IMG/VR virus record: IMGVR_UViG_3300031278_000017
Span: 1 to 21,959 of that record
DNA length: 21,959 nucleotides
Source of the DNA: a virus
Reading direction: 5' to 3' (one strand)
Part shown: positions 5,829-13,184 of the stretch, in pieces
How the letters are laid out: every line of letters begins with the position of its first letter
Position numbering within the stretch: position 1 is the stretch's first letter
Notes under the pieces: generated by a model
Seen by the model: only the letters and a program-made list of their open reading frames with translations
What the model was told of the DNA's origin: nothing
Database searches by the model: none
Made by a program: the position numbers and the translations under genes

Positions 5829-7707
5829 CAGCTTGTTCAAGTGGGCAGACTATTACCTGTCCATCGGATGCTCGGTCATCCCGCTCAGGGAAGGCAAGCT
5901 GCCGGCGGTCGCATGGAAGGAGTTCCAGGCGAGACGCGCCGACAGGGTGGAACTAATGAAATGGTTCGTCGACTCCGGTTGGGGGATGGCCATCGTCTGC
6001 GGCAGCGTGTCGGGCAATCTGATAAGGCTTGACTTCGACGACCCGAAGGACTACGAAGACCTTTGGGGCAGTCTTCCCCCGGACGCGCCAATATTCAAGT
6101 CTCAGAGGCAGGGAGGTGGCTATGGCGTCTTGATGCGGTCGCCAGAATCGGTGCCCACGCTGCCCCAAAAGACCTTCAAGAACAGACCCAAGCTGGAGGT
6201 CAGGGGCGAGGGCTCAATCACGGTTGTCCCGCCCACTCCGGGCTACAAGTGGCTCAAGCTCGAGCAGGTTCCTCGGCTGCACGTGCACAAATGGCTGAAG
6301 GACGTGCTCGACTTTGACCTGTTCAACAGAGACAGACTGGCGAGGTCGGTAGAGACATCCGCCACGGACGAGCTATCGTCACTGCTCAAGGAGACCACCG
6401 AAGGCGAGCGCTCGAACAACCTTGTGAGGATAGCCGGAATGCTCAGGGCCAGAGGCATAGACCTGGAGACCGCGCTGGAAGTCATGCAGCACAACTTCGA
6501 GGAGCACTGGCCGCAAGACGGCATGGACTGGGACGAGGCTAAGGGCATCTTCGAGGGCGGGTTCAAGCGGTACGCCCATGAGGGCGTCAGGCTGACCGGG
6601 CAAAGACAGAGGCAGGCGTCGTCAGACGAGGACGAGGAGGGCGAGGAGGTCCAGTCGATGCGCCTTGACGAGATACGGGCGCCGACAGAAAGCGACTCGC
6701 TCATAGAGAAGCTGGTGCTCGCCGGCGAGGAGGGCAACACGGTCATCGCCGCCCCGGCAAAGATGGGCAAAACATCGCTGGTCCTCGACGCCTCGATAAC
6801 TGCCACGAGAGGGCTGCCGGCCTGGGGGCTGCTCCATGTTCGCGGGCCGATGAGGATAGCCTACATCGACCAAGAGCGCAAGTTCCTCCAGATACGGGAG
6901 AACCAGCTGCTCATGTCTTCGGTGATAGGCGACCCGGACTACTCGAGGTTTCTGCTGCTGGCGCAGAAGACCGGCCAGTTCCAGGTGGACCACCGCCGGA
7001 TTATGTCCCAGCTGTACGCGAGGCTGGAGGAGTTCGGCCCAGACCTGGTAGTTCTGGACGGATGGGGCTGGTTCGTGGGCCACAGGGCGAGCGACCCGGA
7101 GTACGTCAGACCGGCGATGTCGTGGCTCAAGTCGCTGCGCCAGTCACTTGGCTGCGCCACGATAATAATCCATCATTTCAAGAAGACCCAGTACGCCTCT
7201 GGCAGGGAGACCATAGAGATTGACTCTCTCGACCGCATAGAGGGGCTGAAGAGGCTGGTCGACCAGGCGCAGACGGCTCTGGTGTACACGCCAATCCCGG
7301 GTTACGACACGTTCAACCTGCTGACCGGCAGGACGAACAAGCCGGCGTGGGACCCGCCGAAGACCGTGATAGACTACGACCACACGACCCTGACGCACAG
7401 GGCCGTGTCGGCCGACGAGGGCATGGAGCTGTTCGACCCGGAGACATACAGGGACCTGTGGGGCAAGGAAAGCAACGAGAGCCGCCGCGTCAAGGGCATG
7501 ATGAACGTCATACGCAACCGCAACGGCTGGTCGCAGACGGACCTAGCCGCGCGCCTAGGCGTCGACAAGTCCCAGGTGTCGCGGTGGTACTCAGGCAGGC
7601 AAAACCCGGGACAGGCCGCGATGGAGCGGATGGACGAGCTCTACAGGAAGGCGAAGGAAAAGCCGCTCAAGTCGACGAGGATGCCGAGGAAAGCGGAGGG
7701 ATTGTGA
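5809..7707 (+). CDS. Prim-Pol / RepA-type helicase replication protein with C-terminal HTH
   Basis: This 632-residue multidomain replication protein has three parts. Residues 8-165 form a bifunctional primase-polymerase domain (CSVIPLREGKLPAVAWKEF, metal-binding LDFDDP with D75/D77, and LEVRGEGSITVVPPTP). Residues 300-520 form a RecA-fold RepA/DnaB-like helicase with Walker A APAKMGKTS (315-323), Walker B PDLVVLD (411-417) and IIIHHFKK (452-459). Residues 563-615 form an XRE-type helix-turn-helix (WSQTDLAARLGVDKSQVSRW). It should prime and unwind at the origin; the HTH may bind the origin or its own promoter. Oddity: the usual GGxH of Prim-Pol motif II reads GGGY (102-105), so the histidine seems replaced by Y105. 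An acidic linker (273-280) joins primase and helicase. The SD is weak (AGAGGA) and the gene overlaps its upstream neighbour. Confidence 0.9.
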   Translation: MQPPKTNSLFKWADYYLSIGCSVIPLREGKLPAVAWKEFQARRADRVELMKWFVDSGWGMAIVCGSVSGNLIRLDFDDPKDYEDLWGSLPPDAPIFKSQRQGGGYGVLMRSPESVPTLPQKTFKNRPKLEVRGEGSITVVPPTPGYKWLKLEQVPRLHVHKWLKDVLDFDLFNRDRLARSVETSATDELSSLLKETTEGERSNNLVRIAGMLRARGIDLETALEVMQHNFEEHWPQDGMDWDEAKGIFEGGFKRYAHEGVRLTGQRQRQASSDEDEEGEEVQSMRLDEIRAPTESDSLIEKLVLAGEEGNTVIAAPAKMGKTSLVLDASITATRGLPAWGLLHVRGPMRIAYIDQERKFLQIRENQLLMSSVIGDPDYSRFLLLAQKTGQFQVDHRRIMSQLYARLEEFGPDLVVLDGWGWFVGHRASDPEYVRPAMSWLKSLRQSLGCATIIIHHFKKTQYASGRETIEIDSLDRIEGLKRLVDQAQTALVYTPIPGYDTFNLLTGRTNKPAWDPPKTVIDYDHTTLTHRAVSADEGMELFDPETYRDLWGKESNESRRVKGMMNVIRNRNGWSQTDLAARLGVDKSQVSRWYSGRQNPGQAAMERMDELYRKAKEKPLKSTRMPRKAEGL

Positions 7708-9932
7708 TGGCTGAGCGCGTGCTAAAAGAGAAGAGGCATCCGGGAAAGCCTGGTCCGTACTGCGGCCACTGCCCGTACAAGGACGAGAAGCTAATCAAGC
7801 ACGGAGGCCGCAAGAGCGGCGTCATGCTGGTCGGCGCCGGTCCGGGGGAAGCCGACGTCAGGACAGGCCGCAGGTACTCTGGCCTCACCGGCCACAGGCT
7901 GGCGAAGCAGCTCGGGAGGGCGGGCCTGATATTCGACGACTGCTGGATTGACGACGTGGTGCAGTGCCACGTGCCGAAGACCAGGAAGCCCACCAAGACC
8001 GCCATGCGGTGCTGCAGGCCTTTGCTCGAGAAGGCGATGGCCGAGTGCCAGCCGCACACGATAATAACCCTGGGCAGTCCAGCCCTTGAGGCGTTCTACC
8101 CGGGAGGCAAGATAGGCGTGTACCACGGCCAGAGAATCCAGGCCGAAGACTATGTGCTGGTGCCCATGTATCAGCCCAACGCCTATGACGACAATCCCGA
8201 CCTGCTGAGGGTCATCGCGCAGGACTACTCCGGGCTCAAGAAGAGACCGATGCTCAAGACCAACGACGGCGACTACTCGCTGGCCGTCAAAGCCGGCTGG
8301 CCGAGCATAGCCAACGACCGCTTCGCAGTGGACACGGAGACCAAAGGCCTGGACCTCAGGTCGGAGATGCTTGGGGCCAGCTTCAGCGATTCCCCGGGAA
8401 CGGGGACGTACTACGAGGCGAGGCTGCTCCGGCACCAAGACAACGTGCCGGACCACGCCACCATGCACCACGCCAAGTTCGACCTGGGTATCCTGGACAG
8501 CAACGGTGTCGTGCGCGTAGACGACTGGGAGGACGTGGACGACACGCTGCTTCTGGCGTACTGCATGAACAGGAAGCCGCTGGGGCTGAAGTCGCTCGTC
8601 GCCCAGGAGCTCCACGTGGAGATGACCAAGTTCGCCGACGTGGCCGAAGGCGACACCCTAGAGGGCGTCGACCTGGAGGACGTGAGGGACTACGCGGGCG
8701 GAGACGCGGACATGACCCTGCAGCTCTGGGACTGCCTGTGGAAGGCGGCCGTCTCGAGGGAGAGGCGGCTGTACGAAACCGTAGAGAAGCCCCTGCCGAG
8801 GATAATGGCCAAGGCCCAGCTGGCCGGCGTCCTGGTGGACGTGCCGTACTTTGAGCAGATGTCCGTGTCCCTGGACGAGCAGCTCAGAGACCTGTGGACG
8901 TCGATGCGGAGGCTGGACGGATGCGAAGGCCTGATGTGGGAGGACCTGACGTCGCCCGCCCGACTCGCCAAGTTCCTTTCGCGCCTGCTCAAGAGGAACG
9001 TCCCCAACACGGAGAGGTTCGCCTTGGAGAGGCTCGAAGGCAGGCACCCGGTCATGCCGATGATTCTGGAGTTCAGGTCGGCGTACAAGCTGAAGACGGC
9101 GTTCGTCGACAGCATACTCAAGCTGCAGCGCGGAGGCCTCGTGTTCCCCGACTTCAACCAGACCGGCACCGGGACCGGCCGCTGGTCGTGCTCGAAGCCG
9201 AACATGCAGCAGCTGCCGAAGCGCACCGACAAGACGGTACGCAAGGGATTCCCCGCCCCGGAAGGCTACGTGGTGGTCTGCCTCGACAACAGCCAAATTG
9301 ACCTGAGGTCGCTGGCCTACCTGAGCCAGGACTACGAGCTGTGCAGGATATTCGAGCTGGGCCTCGACGCCCACGACGAAACGGCCGCCACGCTCGAGGA
9401 CGAGAAGGACAAGGAGCTCGCCAGGAGGCTGGCCAAGACCGCCAACTTCCTGACGGTGTTCGGAGGCGGGGAAGACGCCCTGGCGATGAAGTGCAGGGTT
9501 CCGCTCGAGAAGGCCCACGCGTTCCTCGAGGCCCACAGGGCCAGGTTCACGGGCATATACGAGTGGGTGGCCCGGACGCACAAGAGCCTGCGGGAGACCG
9601 GCTACGTGGAGACCGTCTACGGCCGCAGGCGGTACATTCCGAAGATATACACGGGCGAGTTCAGGGCCGCCGAGAGGGAGGGCCAGAACATGCCTGTCCA
9701 GGGCACGTCGGGGGACGTCCTGAAGCTGCAGCTCGCGGCGGTGGCCGACATCTGCGTGCCGTTCAGCCAGGTGCACGACGAGCTGGACTTCTACCTGCCG
9801 GAGAGGCACGCCAAGGAGGAGGCCCGCGAGCTAATCCGCAGGATGGAGTCGGTGGACTGCCCGTTCGCCCTGAAGGTCGAGGCCACGATGGGCCCGAGCC
9901 TCGGGGAGACGGAGAAGATAACGTTCGACTGA
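7707..9932 (+). CDS. polA: Family A DNA polymerase with 3'-5' exonuclease and N-terminal UDG-like domain
   Basis: This is the 741-residue replicative polymerase. Residues 15-180 resemble a family 4 uracil-DNA glycosylase with an apparent 4Fe-4S set C19, C22, C87 and C103 (C102 adjacent). Residues 203-345 are a DnaQ-like exonuclease with DTET (209-212), KFD (257-259) and YAGGD (329-333). Residues 355-741 are the polymerase: motif A LDNSQIDLR (526-534), O-helix RRLAKTANFLTVFGG (573-587) and motif C VHDELDF (689-695), all intact. There is no 5'-3' exonuclease domain, as is common in phages. The UDG-polymerase arrangement is known from SPO1-type phages. The ATG at 7707 overlaps the helicase stop (TGATG). 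The frame is open back to 7347, but that would overlap the helicase gene by 360 bases. The UDG part lacks expected catalytic residues. Confidence 0.95.
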   Translation: MAERVLKEKRHPGKPGPYCGHCPYKDEKLIKHGGRKSGVMLVGAGPGEADVRTGRRYSGLTGHRLAKQLGRAGLIFDDCWIDDVVQCHVPKTRKPTKTAMRCCRPLLEKAMAECQPHTIITLGSPALEAFYPGGKIGVYHGQRIQAEDYVLVPMYQPNAYDDNPDLLRVIAQDYSGLKKRPMLKTNDGDYSLAVKAGWPSIANDRFAVDTETKGLDLRSEMLGASFSDSPGTGTYYEARLLRHQDNVPDHATMHHAKFDLGILDSNGVVRVDDWEDVDDTLLLAYCMNRKPLGLKSLVAQELHVEMTKFADVAEGDTLEGVDLEDVRDYAGGDADMTLQLWDCLWKAAVSRERRLYETVEKPLPRIMAKAQLAGVLVDVPYFEQMSVSLDEQLRDLWTSMRRLDGCEGLMWEDLTSPARLAKFLSRLLKRNVPNTERFALERLEGRHPVMPMILEFRSAYKLKTAFVDSILKLQRGGLVFPDFNQTGTGTGRWSCSKPNMQQLPKRTDKTVRKGFPAPEGYVVVCLDNSQIDLRSLAYLSQDYELCRIFELGLDAHDETAATLEDEKDKELARRLAKTANFLTVFGGGEDALAMKCRVPLEKAHAFLEAHRARFTGIYEWVARTHKSLRETGYVETVYGRRRYIPKIYTGEFRAAEREGQNMPVQGTSGDVLKLQLAAVADICVPFSQVHDELDFYLPERHAKEEARELIRRMESVDCPFALKVEATMGPSLGETEKITFD

Positions 9933-9942
9933 GGAGGGAGAC

Positions 9943-10167
9943 ATGGACCCAAAGCAGAGGGCTGAGTTCAAGAGGATAATGGCGAAGCCGGTGAAGGACT
10001 ACACGGACGCCGAGTTCCGGTTCGTCAAGAAGTGCATGGTAGGCCACGGAGTTGAATGCATCGACGTCATCTCTGAGTGCCTGAAGGAGTTGCGGGAGGA
10101 GACCCTGAGGCTCGCAACGGCCTCGCAACAGTTGACGCCTTCGAATAGGAAAGTTGCGCCTATATAA
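9943..10167 (+). CDS. Small hypothetical protein
   Basis: This 74-residue protein follows the polymerase by ten bases, with GGAGGGAG just before the ATG, so it is probably the last gene of the replication operon. It looks fully helical (MDPKQRAEFKRIMAKPVKDYTDAEFRFVKKCM, then VISECLKELREE) with a polar tail. No family is recognised. The stop lies within an AT-rich stretch that may be a promoter for the next gene. Confidence 0.65.
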   Translation: MDPKQRAEFKRIMAKPVKDYTDAEFRFVKKCMVGHGVECIDVISECLKELREETLRLATASQQLTPSNRKVAPI

Positions 10168-10198
10168 TGTGTATATAGTATTATGTGCCTGTCACATA
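10160..10198 (+). promoter_or_regulatory. AT-rich promoter/operator candidate before the regulator gene
   Basis: This is a sharp AT-rich island in GC-rich DNA. TATAAT (10163-10168) matches a -10 box, with TATAGT and TATTAT just downstream. The best -35 at 17 bases (TTCGAA, 10140-10145) is poor. A palindrome TATGTG (10182-10187) / CACATA (10193-10198) around CCTGT looks like a binding site for a dimeric regulator. The 3' 47 bases up to the ATG at 10246 are GC-rich and can pair CGCCT (10200-10204) with AGGCG. This would be the only clear transcription restart between the replication operon and the ligase region. Confidence 0.45.
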
Positions 10199-10245
10199 CG
10201 CCTTAAGCGCCGCCGTTCGCAAGTGCGTACAGGCGAAGGGAGACG

Positions 10246-10797
10246 ATGAAGCAGGACATGTTCTACGAGGTGGAGACCTTGGGCGAGTTGGGCAGACGTG
10301 CCGTGGGCGTCATGGAGCGACCGGGGCAGGAGCCGACGGCGCCGAGGGGTTGTCACTGGTTCAGGGACTGCGGGGAGTGCAGGTGGGAAGACTGCAGAAT
10401 ATCCGGCAACCCGGTTCGGTATGACTCCGACAGGGGACGGCGGATGCGCGGGATGGCGTTGGCCGGCATGCTGCAGGGAGGAACGCCGCGGGCCCAACTG
10501 GCCGAGTTCTTTGGCCTGACCGAAGAGCAGGTGGAGAGGCAGGCCGAGCTCGGTGCTGCCGTGCACGCCAGAGGGCAGCGTTATGACCCTGAGTTCCGGC
10601 CGGCGATAATAGCCGAGGCGATAAGGCGCAGGGTAGGCGGCGAGCCGGAGATGCTGGTGGCTGAGACCATGGGCGTGTCCGCAAGGCAGGTCCGACGCTG
10701 GTGCGAGGGCGTCGACAGCATCAAGAGAGACGACGGTCGCAGGCTGCGGGGCAAGGAGTACCGTGGATTCAAATGTACTAATGCGGGCACTGTTTAG
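10246..10797 (+). CDS. Putative DNA-binding regulator: Cys cluster plus two HTH-like segments
   Basis: This 183-residue protein has a compact cysteine cluster C36-x5-C42-x2-C45-x4-C50 (CHWFRDCGECRWEDC) that could hold zinc or an Fe-S centre. Two helix-turn-helix-like segments follow: about 67-101 (GGTPRAQLAEFFGLTEEQVERQ) and about 117-155 (PEMLVAETMGVSARQVRRW). The end is basic. The layout suggests a transcription factor, perhaps the switch to packaging and head genes or an autoregulator acting on the palindrome just upstream. No named family is recognised. A GGGAG SD lies before the ATG. Its position at the start of a new transcription block, after the polymerase operon and before ligase and terminase, supports a regulatory role, which is inference. 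Confidence 0.7.
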   Translation: MKQDMFYEVETLGELGRRAVGVMERPGQEPTAPRGCHWFRDCGECRWEDCRISGNPVRYDSDRGRRMRGMALAGMLQGGTPRAQLAEFFGLTEEQVERQAELGAAVHARGQRYDPEFRPAIIAEAIRRRVGGEPEMLVAETMGVSARQVRRWCEGVDSIKRDDGRRLRGKEYRGFKCTNAGTV

Positions 10798-11029
10798 AAC
10801 ACCCGCTCTGGTTCCGCCGGTTATGGCGTCTGAAAGTCCTGTAACCCGCGCGAAACAAGAACGCGGTCTGAATAGGAAGTCGTATCTGGCAGGAATTACA
10901 GAGGCCGGTCGGCCATCGGCCTGCGCGCTGGACTATTTTATTGCGGACCGAATACGGGGTTTCCGGGAGGTTGAATAGGCAATTTATGACAATAATTAGA
11001 GCGGGCGTTCTGAGCGCCAGGAGGCACGA
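10798..11029 (+). other. Mostly non-coding gap with small inverted repeats
   Basis: This 232-base gap has no convincing gene. CCGCG (10846-10850) can pair with CGCGG (10862-10866), and AGGCCG (10902-10907) with CGGCCT (10917-10922). GGGCGTTCTGAGCGCC (near 11003-11018) resembles the 3' part of the dispersed repeat, and AGAACGCG (near 10859) resembles its opposite strand, so a decayed inverted pair is possible. A 71-codon frame from a GTG at 10763 runs to 10978 with AAGGAG four bases upstream, but its codon choice is unlike the neighbours and it overlaps the previous gene. AT-rich bases at 10977-11000 could hold a weak promoter. Confidence 0.4.
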
Positions 11030-11194
11030 ATGATATACTCGACGAAGGAAGTGAAGGCAATGTCGGACGCTGACTTGGAGAAGGCAAGGCAGTCGCTGGA
11101 CTACGCCATCCGCCATTACGGCAGCGAGCTCGCGGGAGACGCAGGCAAGGCGCTGAGCAACGTCGAGGCAGAGCAGCAGAGGCGGGCGGCATGA
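11030..11194 (+). CDS. Small helical protein coupled to the ligase
   Basis: This 54-residue ORF has a very good SD, AGGAGG (11019-11024), five bases before the ATG, and it overlaps the ligase start by four bases (ATGA). The product is amphipathic and helical (TKEVKAMSDADLEKARQSLDYAIRHYG, then LSNVEAEQQRRAA). No family is recognised. The ribosome binding site and the overlap show it is translated, and it may exist partly to couple translation into the ligase gene. Confidence 0.65.
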   Translation: MIYSTKEVKAMSDADLEKARQSLDYAIRHYGSELAGDAGKALSNVEAEQQRRAA

Positions 11195-12123
11195 AGGACA
11201 ACAGGTGGGCGATGCTCTGCAAGCTGAAGGTGGCCGCCTTCGATAACCCGCTCTGGAGGTGGGAGCGCAAGCTCGACGGCTGCAGGATGCGGGTGGACAT
11301 AAGCCGTGACGGCAATGTAAAGCTGGCCGCCCGAAGTGGCGCCGACAAGACGGCCCAGTTCCCGGAGCTGGCTTTCGCCCATCGTCTGTCTGCTCTGCCT
11401 GCCTCGATAGACGGGGAGGTCGTGAGCGCCGACGGCCTGAGCTTTCAGGAGTTCAACCAGAGGCGGATGAACCGGACTGAGGGCGTGGCGCTGATGGCCA
11501 GGAGGCTGCCGGCCATGTTCGTCGCCTTCGACATTATAGAGTGCTGGGGCAAGAGCTTGCGGCTGCTCCCGCTGCAGATGCGGCGGGACATACTGCTTGG
11601 GTTCTCGAGTACCCTTCACGTGTCTGAGCAATACAAGGATGGCGTGGAACTATTCGAGCGCGCTTGGCGCGAGGGCTGGGAAGGCGTGGTCGGCAAGAGG
11701 CTGGACGAGCCGTACCTGCCGAACAAGAGGGCGTGGGTCAAGGTCAAGGTGTGGCTGCCGCCGAAGGACTACTACGTCATCGGCTTCACGAGGGGGACAG
11801 GCAAGAGGGCCGGACTGTTCGGCGCCTTCATGCTCGGAGAGTGGGACACAGCCACCGGAGGGCTCAGGCACGTCGGCGACTGCGGCACCGGGCTGGATGA
11901 CGCCGGCCTCAGGGAGTGGGACGCCGTCAGGAGGGAGCACCCGGTGTATTGCTGCCTTGAGCTCGGACGGCCGTTGCTCGGCGCGTCTGACCCCAGATAC
12001 CTAAGGGCGGTGCGGGTCAAGGCCGTGGAGGTCACCAACGCCGGCTCGCTCAGGTTCCCGGTCTACCTTGGGCCGGGCGGTCGTCAGGAGCGCCAGAACG
12101 AGAATCCGGGTGCTTTGGGCTGA
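11191..12123 (+). CDS. ATP-dependent DNA ligase
   Basis: This 310-residue minimal ATP-dependent DNA ligase should seal nicks through an enzyme-AMP intermediate. Motif I is ERKLDGCR with nucleophile K27, motif III DGEVVS (74-79), motif IIIa FDIIE (113-117), motif IV EGVVGKR (164-170) and motif V WVKVKV (182-187). Residues from about 190 form the OB-fold domain (YYVIGFTRGTGKRAGLFGAFMLGEW). The N-terminal DNA-binding domain of larger ligases is absent, as in other small phage ligases. It starts on the ATGA overlap with the 54-residue gene. Its last 11 codons contain a degenerate reverse copy of the dispersed repeat, so the C-terminal tail RQERQNENPGALG is probably encoded by the repeat and may be a late addition. 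Confidence 0.93.
   Translation: MKDNRWAMLCKLKVAAFDNPLWRWERKLDGCRMRVDISRDGNVKLAARSGADKTAQFPELAFAHRLSALPASIDGEVVSADGLSFQEFNQRRMNRTEGVALMARRLPAMFVAFDIIECWGKSLRLLPLQMRRDILLGFSSTLHVSEQYKDGVELFERAWREGWEGVVGKRLDEPYLPNKRAWVKVKVWLPPKDYYVIGFTRGTGKRAGLFGAFMLGEWDTATGGLRHVGDCGTGLDDAGLREWDAVRREHPVYCCLELGRPLLGASDPRYLRAVRVKAVEVTNAGSLRFPVYLGPGGRQERQNENPGALG
12089..12119 (-). repeat. Dispersed repeat, degenerate reverse copy in the ligase 3' end
   Basis: On the minus strand this reads CCCGGATTCTCGTTCTGGCG, matching the consensus CCAGGATTCGCG followed by T(T)CTG and CGCT with two differences in the 12-mer. It also has CCCAAAGC on its left flank, like CCCAAGC at 12143. It forms an inverted pair with the forward copy at 12143-12175, about 25 bases away. 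It lies inside the ligase coding sequence, which must encode it. Confidence 0.6.
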
Positions 12124-12142
12124 TGGCGAGTAGGTTAGCACT

Positions 12143-12175
12143 CCCAAGCCCAGGATTCGCGTCTGAGGGCTTGGG
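12143..12175 (+). repeat. Dispersed hairpin repeat, copy at 12.15 kb (forward)
   Basis: A perfect nine-base stem, CCCAAGCCC (12143-12151) against GGGCTTGGG (12167-12175), encloses a 15-base loop with most of the 12-mer CCAGGATTCGCG (12150-12161). There is no T-run after the stem, so it is not a simple intrinsic terminator. It ends six bases before the SD AGGAGG of the zinc-ribbon gene. Together with the degenerate copy upstream it fills the gap between ligase and the next gene. Confidence 0.75.
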
Positions 12176-12191
12176 CGAATAGGAGGAAGAC

Positions 12192-12368
12192 GTGGGCGTG
12201 ATGAAGGCGAAGCCAAAGGTCGTCGGGCGGCTGGCCGACGGCACTAGCGTAGTCGAGGTGCGATGTCCTGCGTGCGACTCGGACAGAAACGAGCCGCAGC
12301 CAGACGGCACATACGAGTGCTGCAGGTGCGGTCAGCTGTTCAGGCAAGACTACAGACAGGAGGACTGA
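12192..12368 (+). CDS. Small zinc-ribbon protein
   Basis: This 58-residue protein has a zinc-ribbon pattern: CPAC (C25, C28), a short loop, then CCRCG (C43/C44, C46). Proteins like this bind one zinc ion and often contact nucleic acid or a protein partner such as RNA polymerase. The GTG at 12192 is preferred over the ATG at 12201 because AGGAGG (12181-12186) is five bases from the GTG and 14 from the ATG. It directly follows the repeat hairpin, whose RNA form could affect its translation. Specific role unknown. Confidence 0.7.
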   Translation: MGVMKAKPKVVGRLADGTSVVEVRCPACDSDRNEPQPDGTYECCRCGQLFRQDYRQED

Positions 12369-12369
12369 C

Positions 12370-12618
12370 ATGCTCAGGATAAGGTTCGGGGAGAAGGAGG
12401 TCACGGTCGCGCTGTCCGGCGAGTCGTGCAGCGTTGACGTCACGGTGACCAGGTCTTACGGGGAAGGGCTGGAGGTCGAGTACTTTCACGCCCGCCGGTT
12501 CTGGCAGGCCGTGGCTCATCCGCTCGGTATCATGCGGCTGGGGCAGAAGGCCAAGGAAATGGGCGACGAGTTCGTGGCTGTCGTCCGGGGGGACAAAGAC
12601 AAGGAGGCTCAGTCCTGA
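12370..12618 (+). CDS. Small hypothetical protein
   Basis: This 82-residue protein starts one base after the zinc-ribbon stop, and AGGAGG lies inside the end of that gene. It begins with beta-like strands (LRIRFGEKEVTVALSGESCSVDVTVTR) and continues with a helix (HARRFWQAVAHPLGIMRLGQKAKEMG). No family is recognised. Its stop overlaps the next ATG (TGATG), so it belongs to the same translated chain as the dNMP kinase. Confidence 0.65.
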   Translation: MLRIRFGEKEVTVALSGESCSVDVTVTRSYGEGLEVEYFHARRFWQAVAHPLGIMRLGQKAKEMGDEFVAVVRGDKDKEAQS

Positions 12619-13184
12619 TGGTGTATAATGGAACGGTGACAAGCGACAAATCTCCTACTCTCAGGCTGGCCGTGTCAGGCAAGATGAGGTCCGGCAAGGA
12701 CACCTTGGCCGCGCGGCTTGTCGAGAGGTACGGCTTCAGAAGGTACGCGTTCGCCGACCGTCTCAAGGCGGTGGCAAGCGAGCTGTTCGGCATGGCTTCA
12801 GGCGCCAAGAACCGGCACCTTTTGGTGGAGCTCGGGCGCAAGATGTGCGAAATCGACAAGCTGGTATGGGTGAACCACGTGCTCGGCCAGATGCCGCTCC
12901 GCTGCGACGTCGTCATCTCCGACCTCAGGTTCAGGTACGAGTATCACGCGCTGAAGGCCTTTGACTTCGTCATGGTCCGGGTCGACAGCGACGAGACGGC
13001 CAGGCTGAAGAGGGTCGAGAGGTTCGGCTCGAAGGTGGACCTGGCGCTCGTGGGCGACCCGTCCGAGACAGACCTCGACGGGGCGGAGTTCGACTGGGTC
13101 ATCGACGGCACCACGTATGACGCGCTGTACGACGGGGTCGCGGCCATGATGAAGGCGATGGGGAGGGCACCGGCGCATGAGTGA
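12618..13184 (+). CDS. Deoxynucleoside monophosphate kinase
   Basis: This 188-residue protein resembles phage dNMP kinases (T4 gp1-like). The P-loop is SGKMRSGKDT (19-28), followed by LVERYGFRRYAFADRLKAVASELFG, the family's conserved FAdplK segment, then ISDLRFRYEYHALKA (the DvRfxxE-like element) and a lid region RLKRVERFG. It should convert dNMPs to dNDPs for phage replication and could also accept a modified nucleotide. AAGGAGG lies ten bases before the ATG. It overlaps the small terminase start by eight bases, so nucleotide supply is expressed together with packaging genes. A dephospho-CoA-kinase-like enzyme is the main alternative. Confidence 0.85.
   Translation: MVYNGTVTSDKSPTLRLAVSGKMRSGKDTLAARLVERYGFRRYAFADRLKAVASELFGMASGAKNRHLLVELGRKMCEIDKLVWVNHVLGQMPLRCDVVISDLRFRYEYHALKAFDFVMVRVDSDETARLKRVERFGSKVDLALVGDPSETDLDGAEFDWVIDGTTYDALYDGVAAMMKAMGRAPAHE

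Noticed and set aside
7347-7706. Upstream extension of the polymerase frame
   Set aside because: It would overlap the helicase/HTH coding region by 360 bases; the TGATG start at 7707 fits the local pattern and the UDG domain begins after it.
8658-9809. 383-codon open frame on the minus strand opposite the polymerase
   Set aside because: No SD or family motifs; it is the complement of the well-supported polymerase and arises from codon bias.
10132-10168. TTGACG plus TATAAT as a standard sigma-70 promoter
   Set aside because: The two boxes are 25 bases apart, far beyond the usual 16-18; only the -10-like part and AT-richness are kept.
10763-10978. 71-codon frame from GTG after the regulator
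   Set aside because: AAGGAG is present, but codon choice is unlike neighbours, it overlaps the regulator end and no family is visible; described in the gap entry instead.
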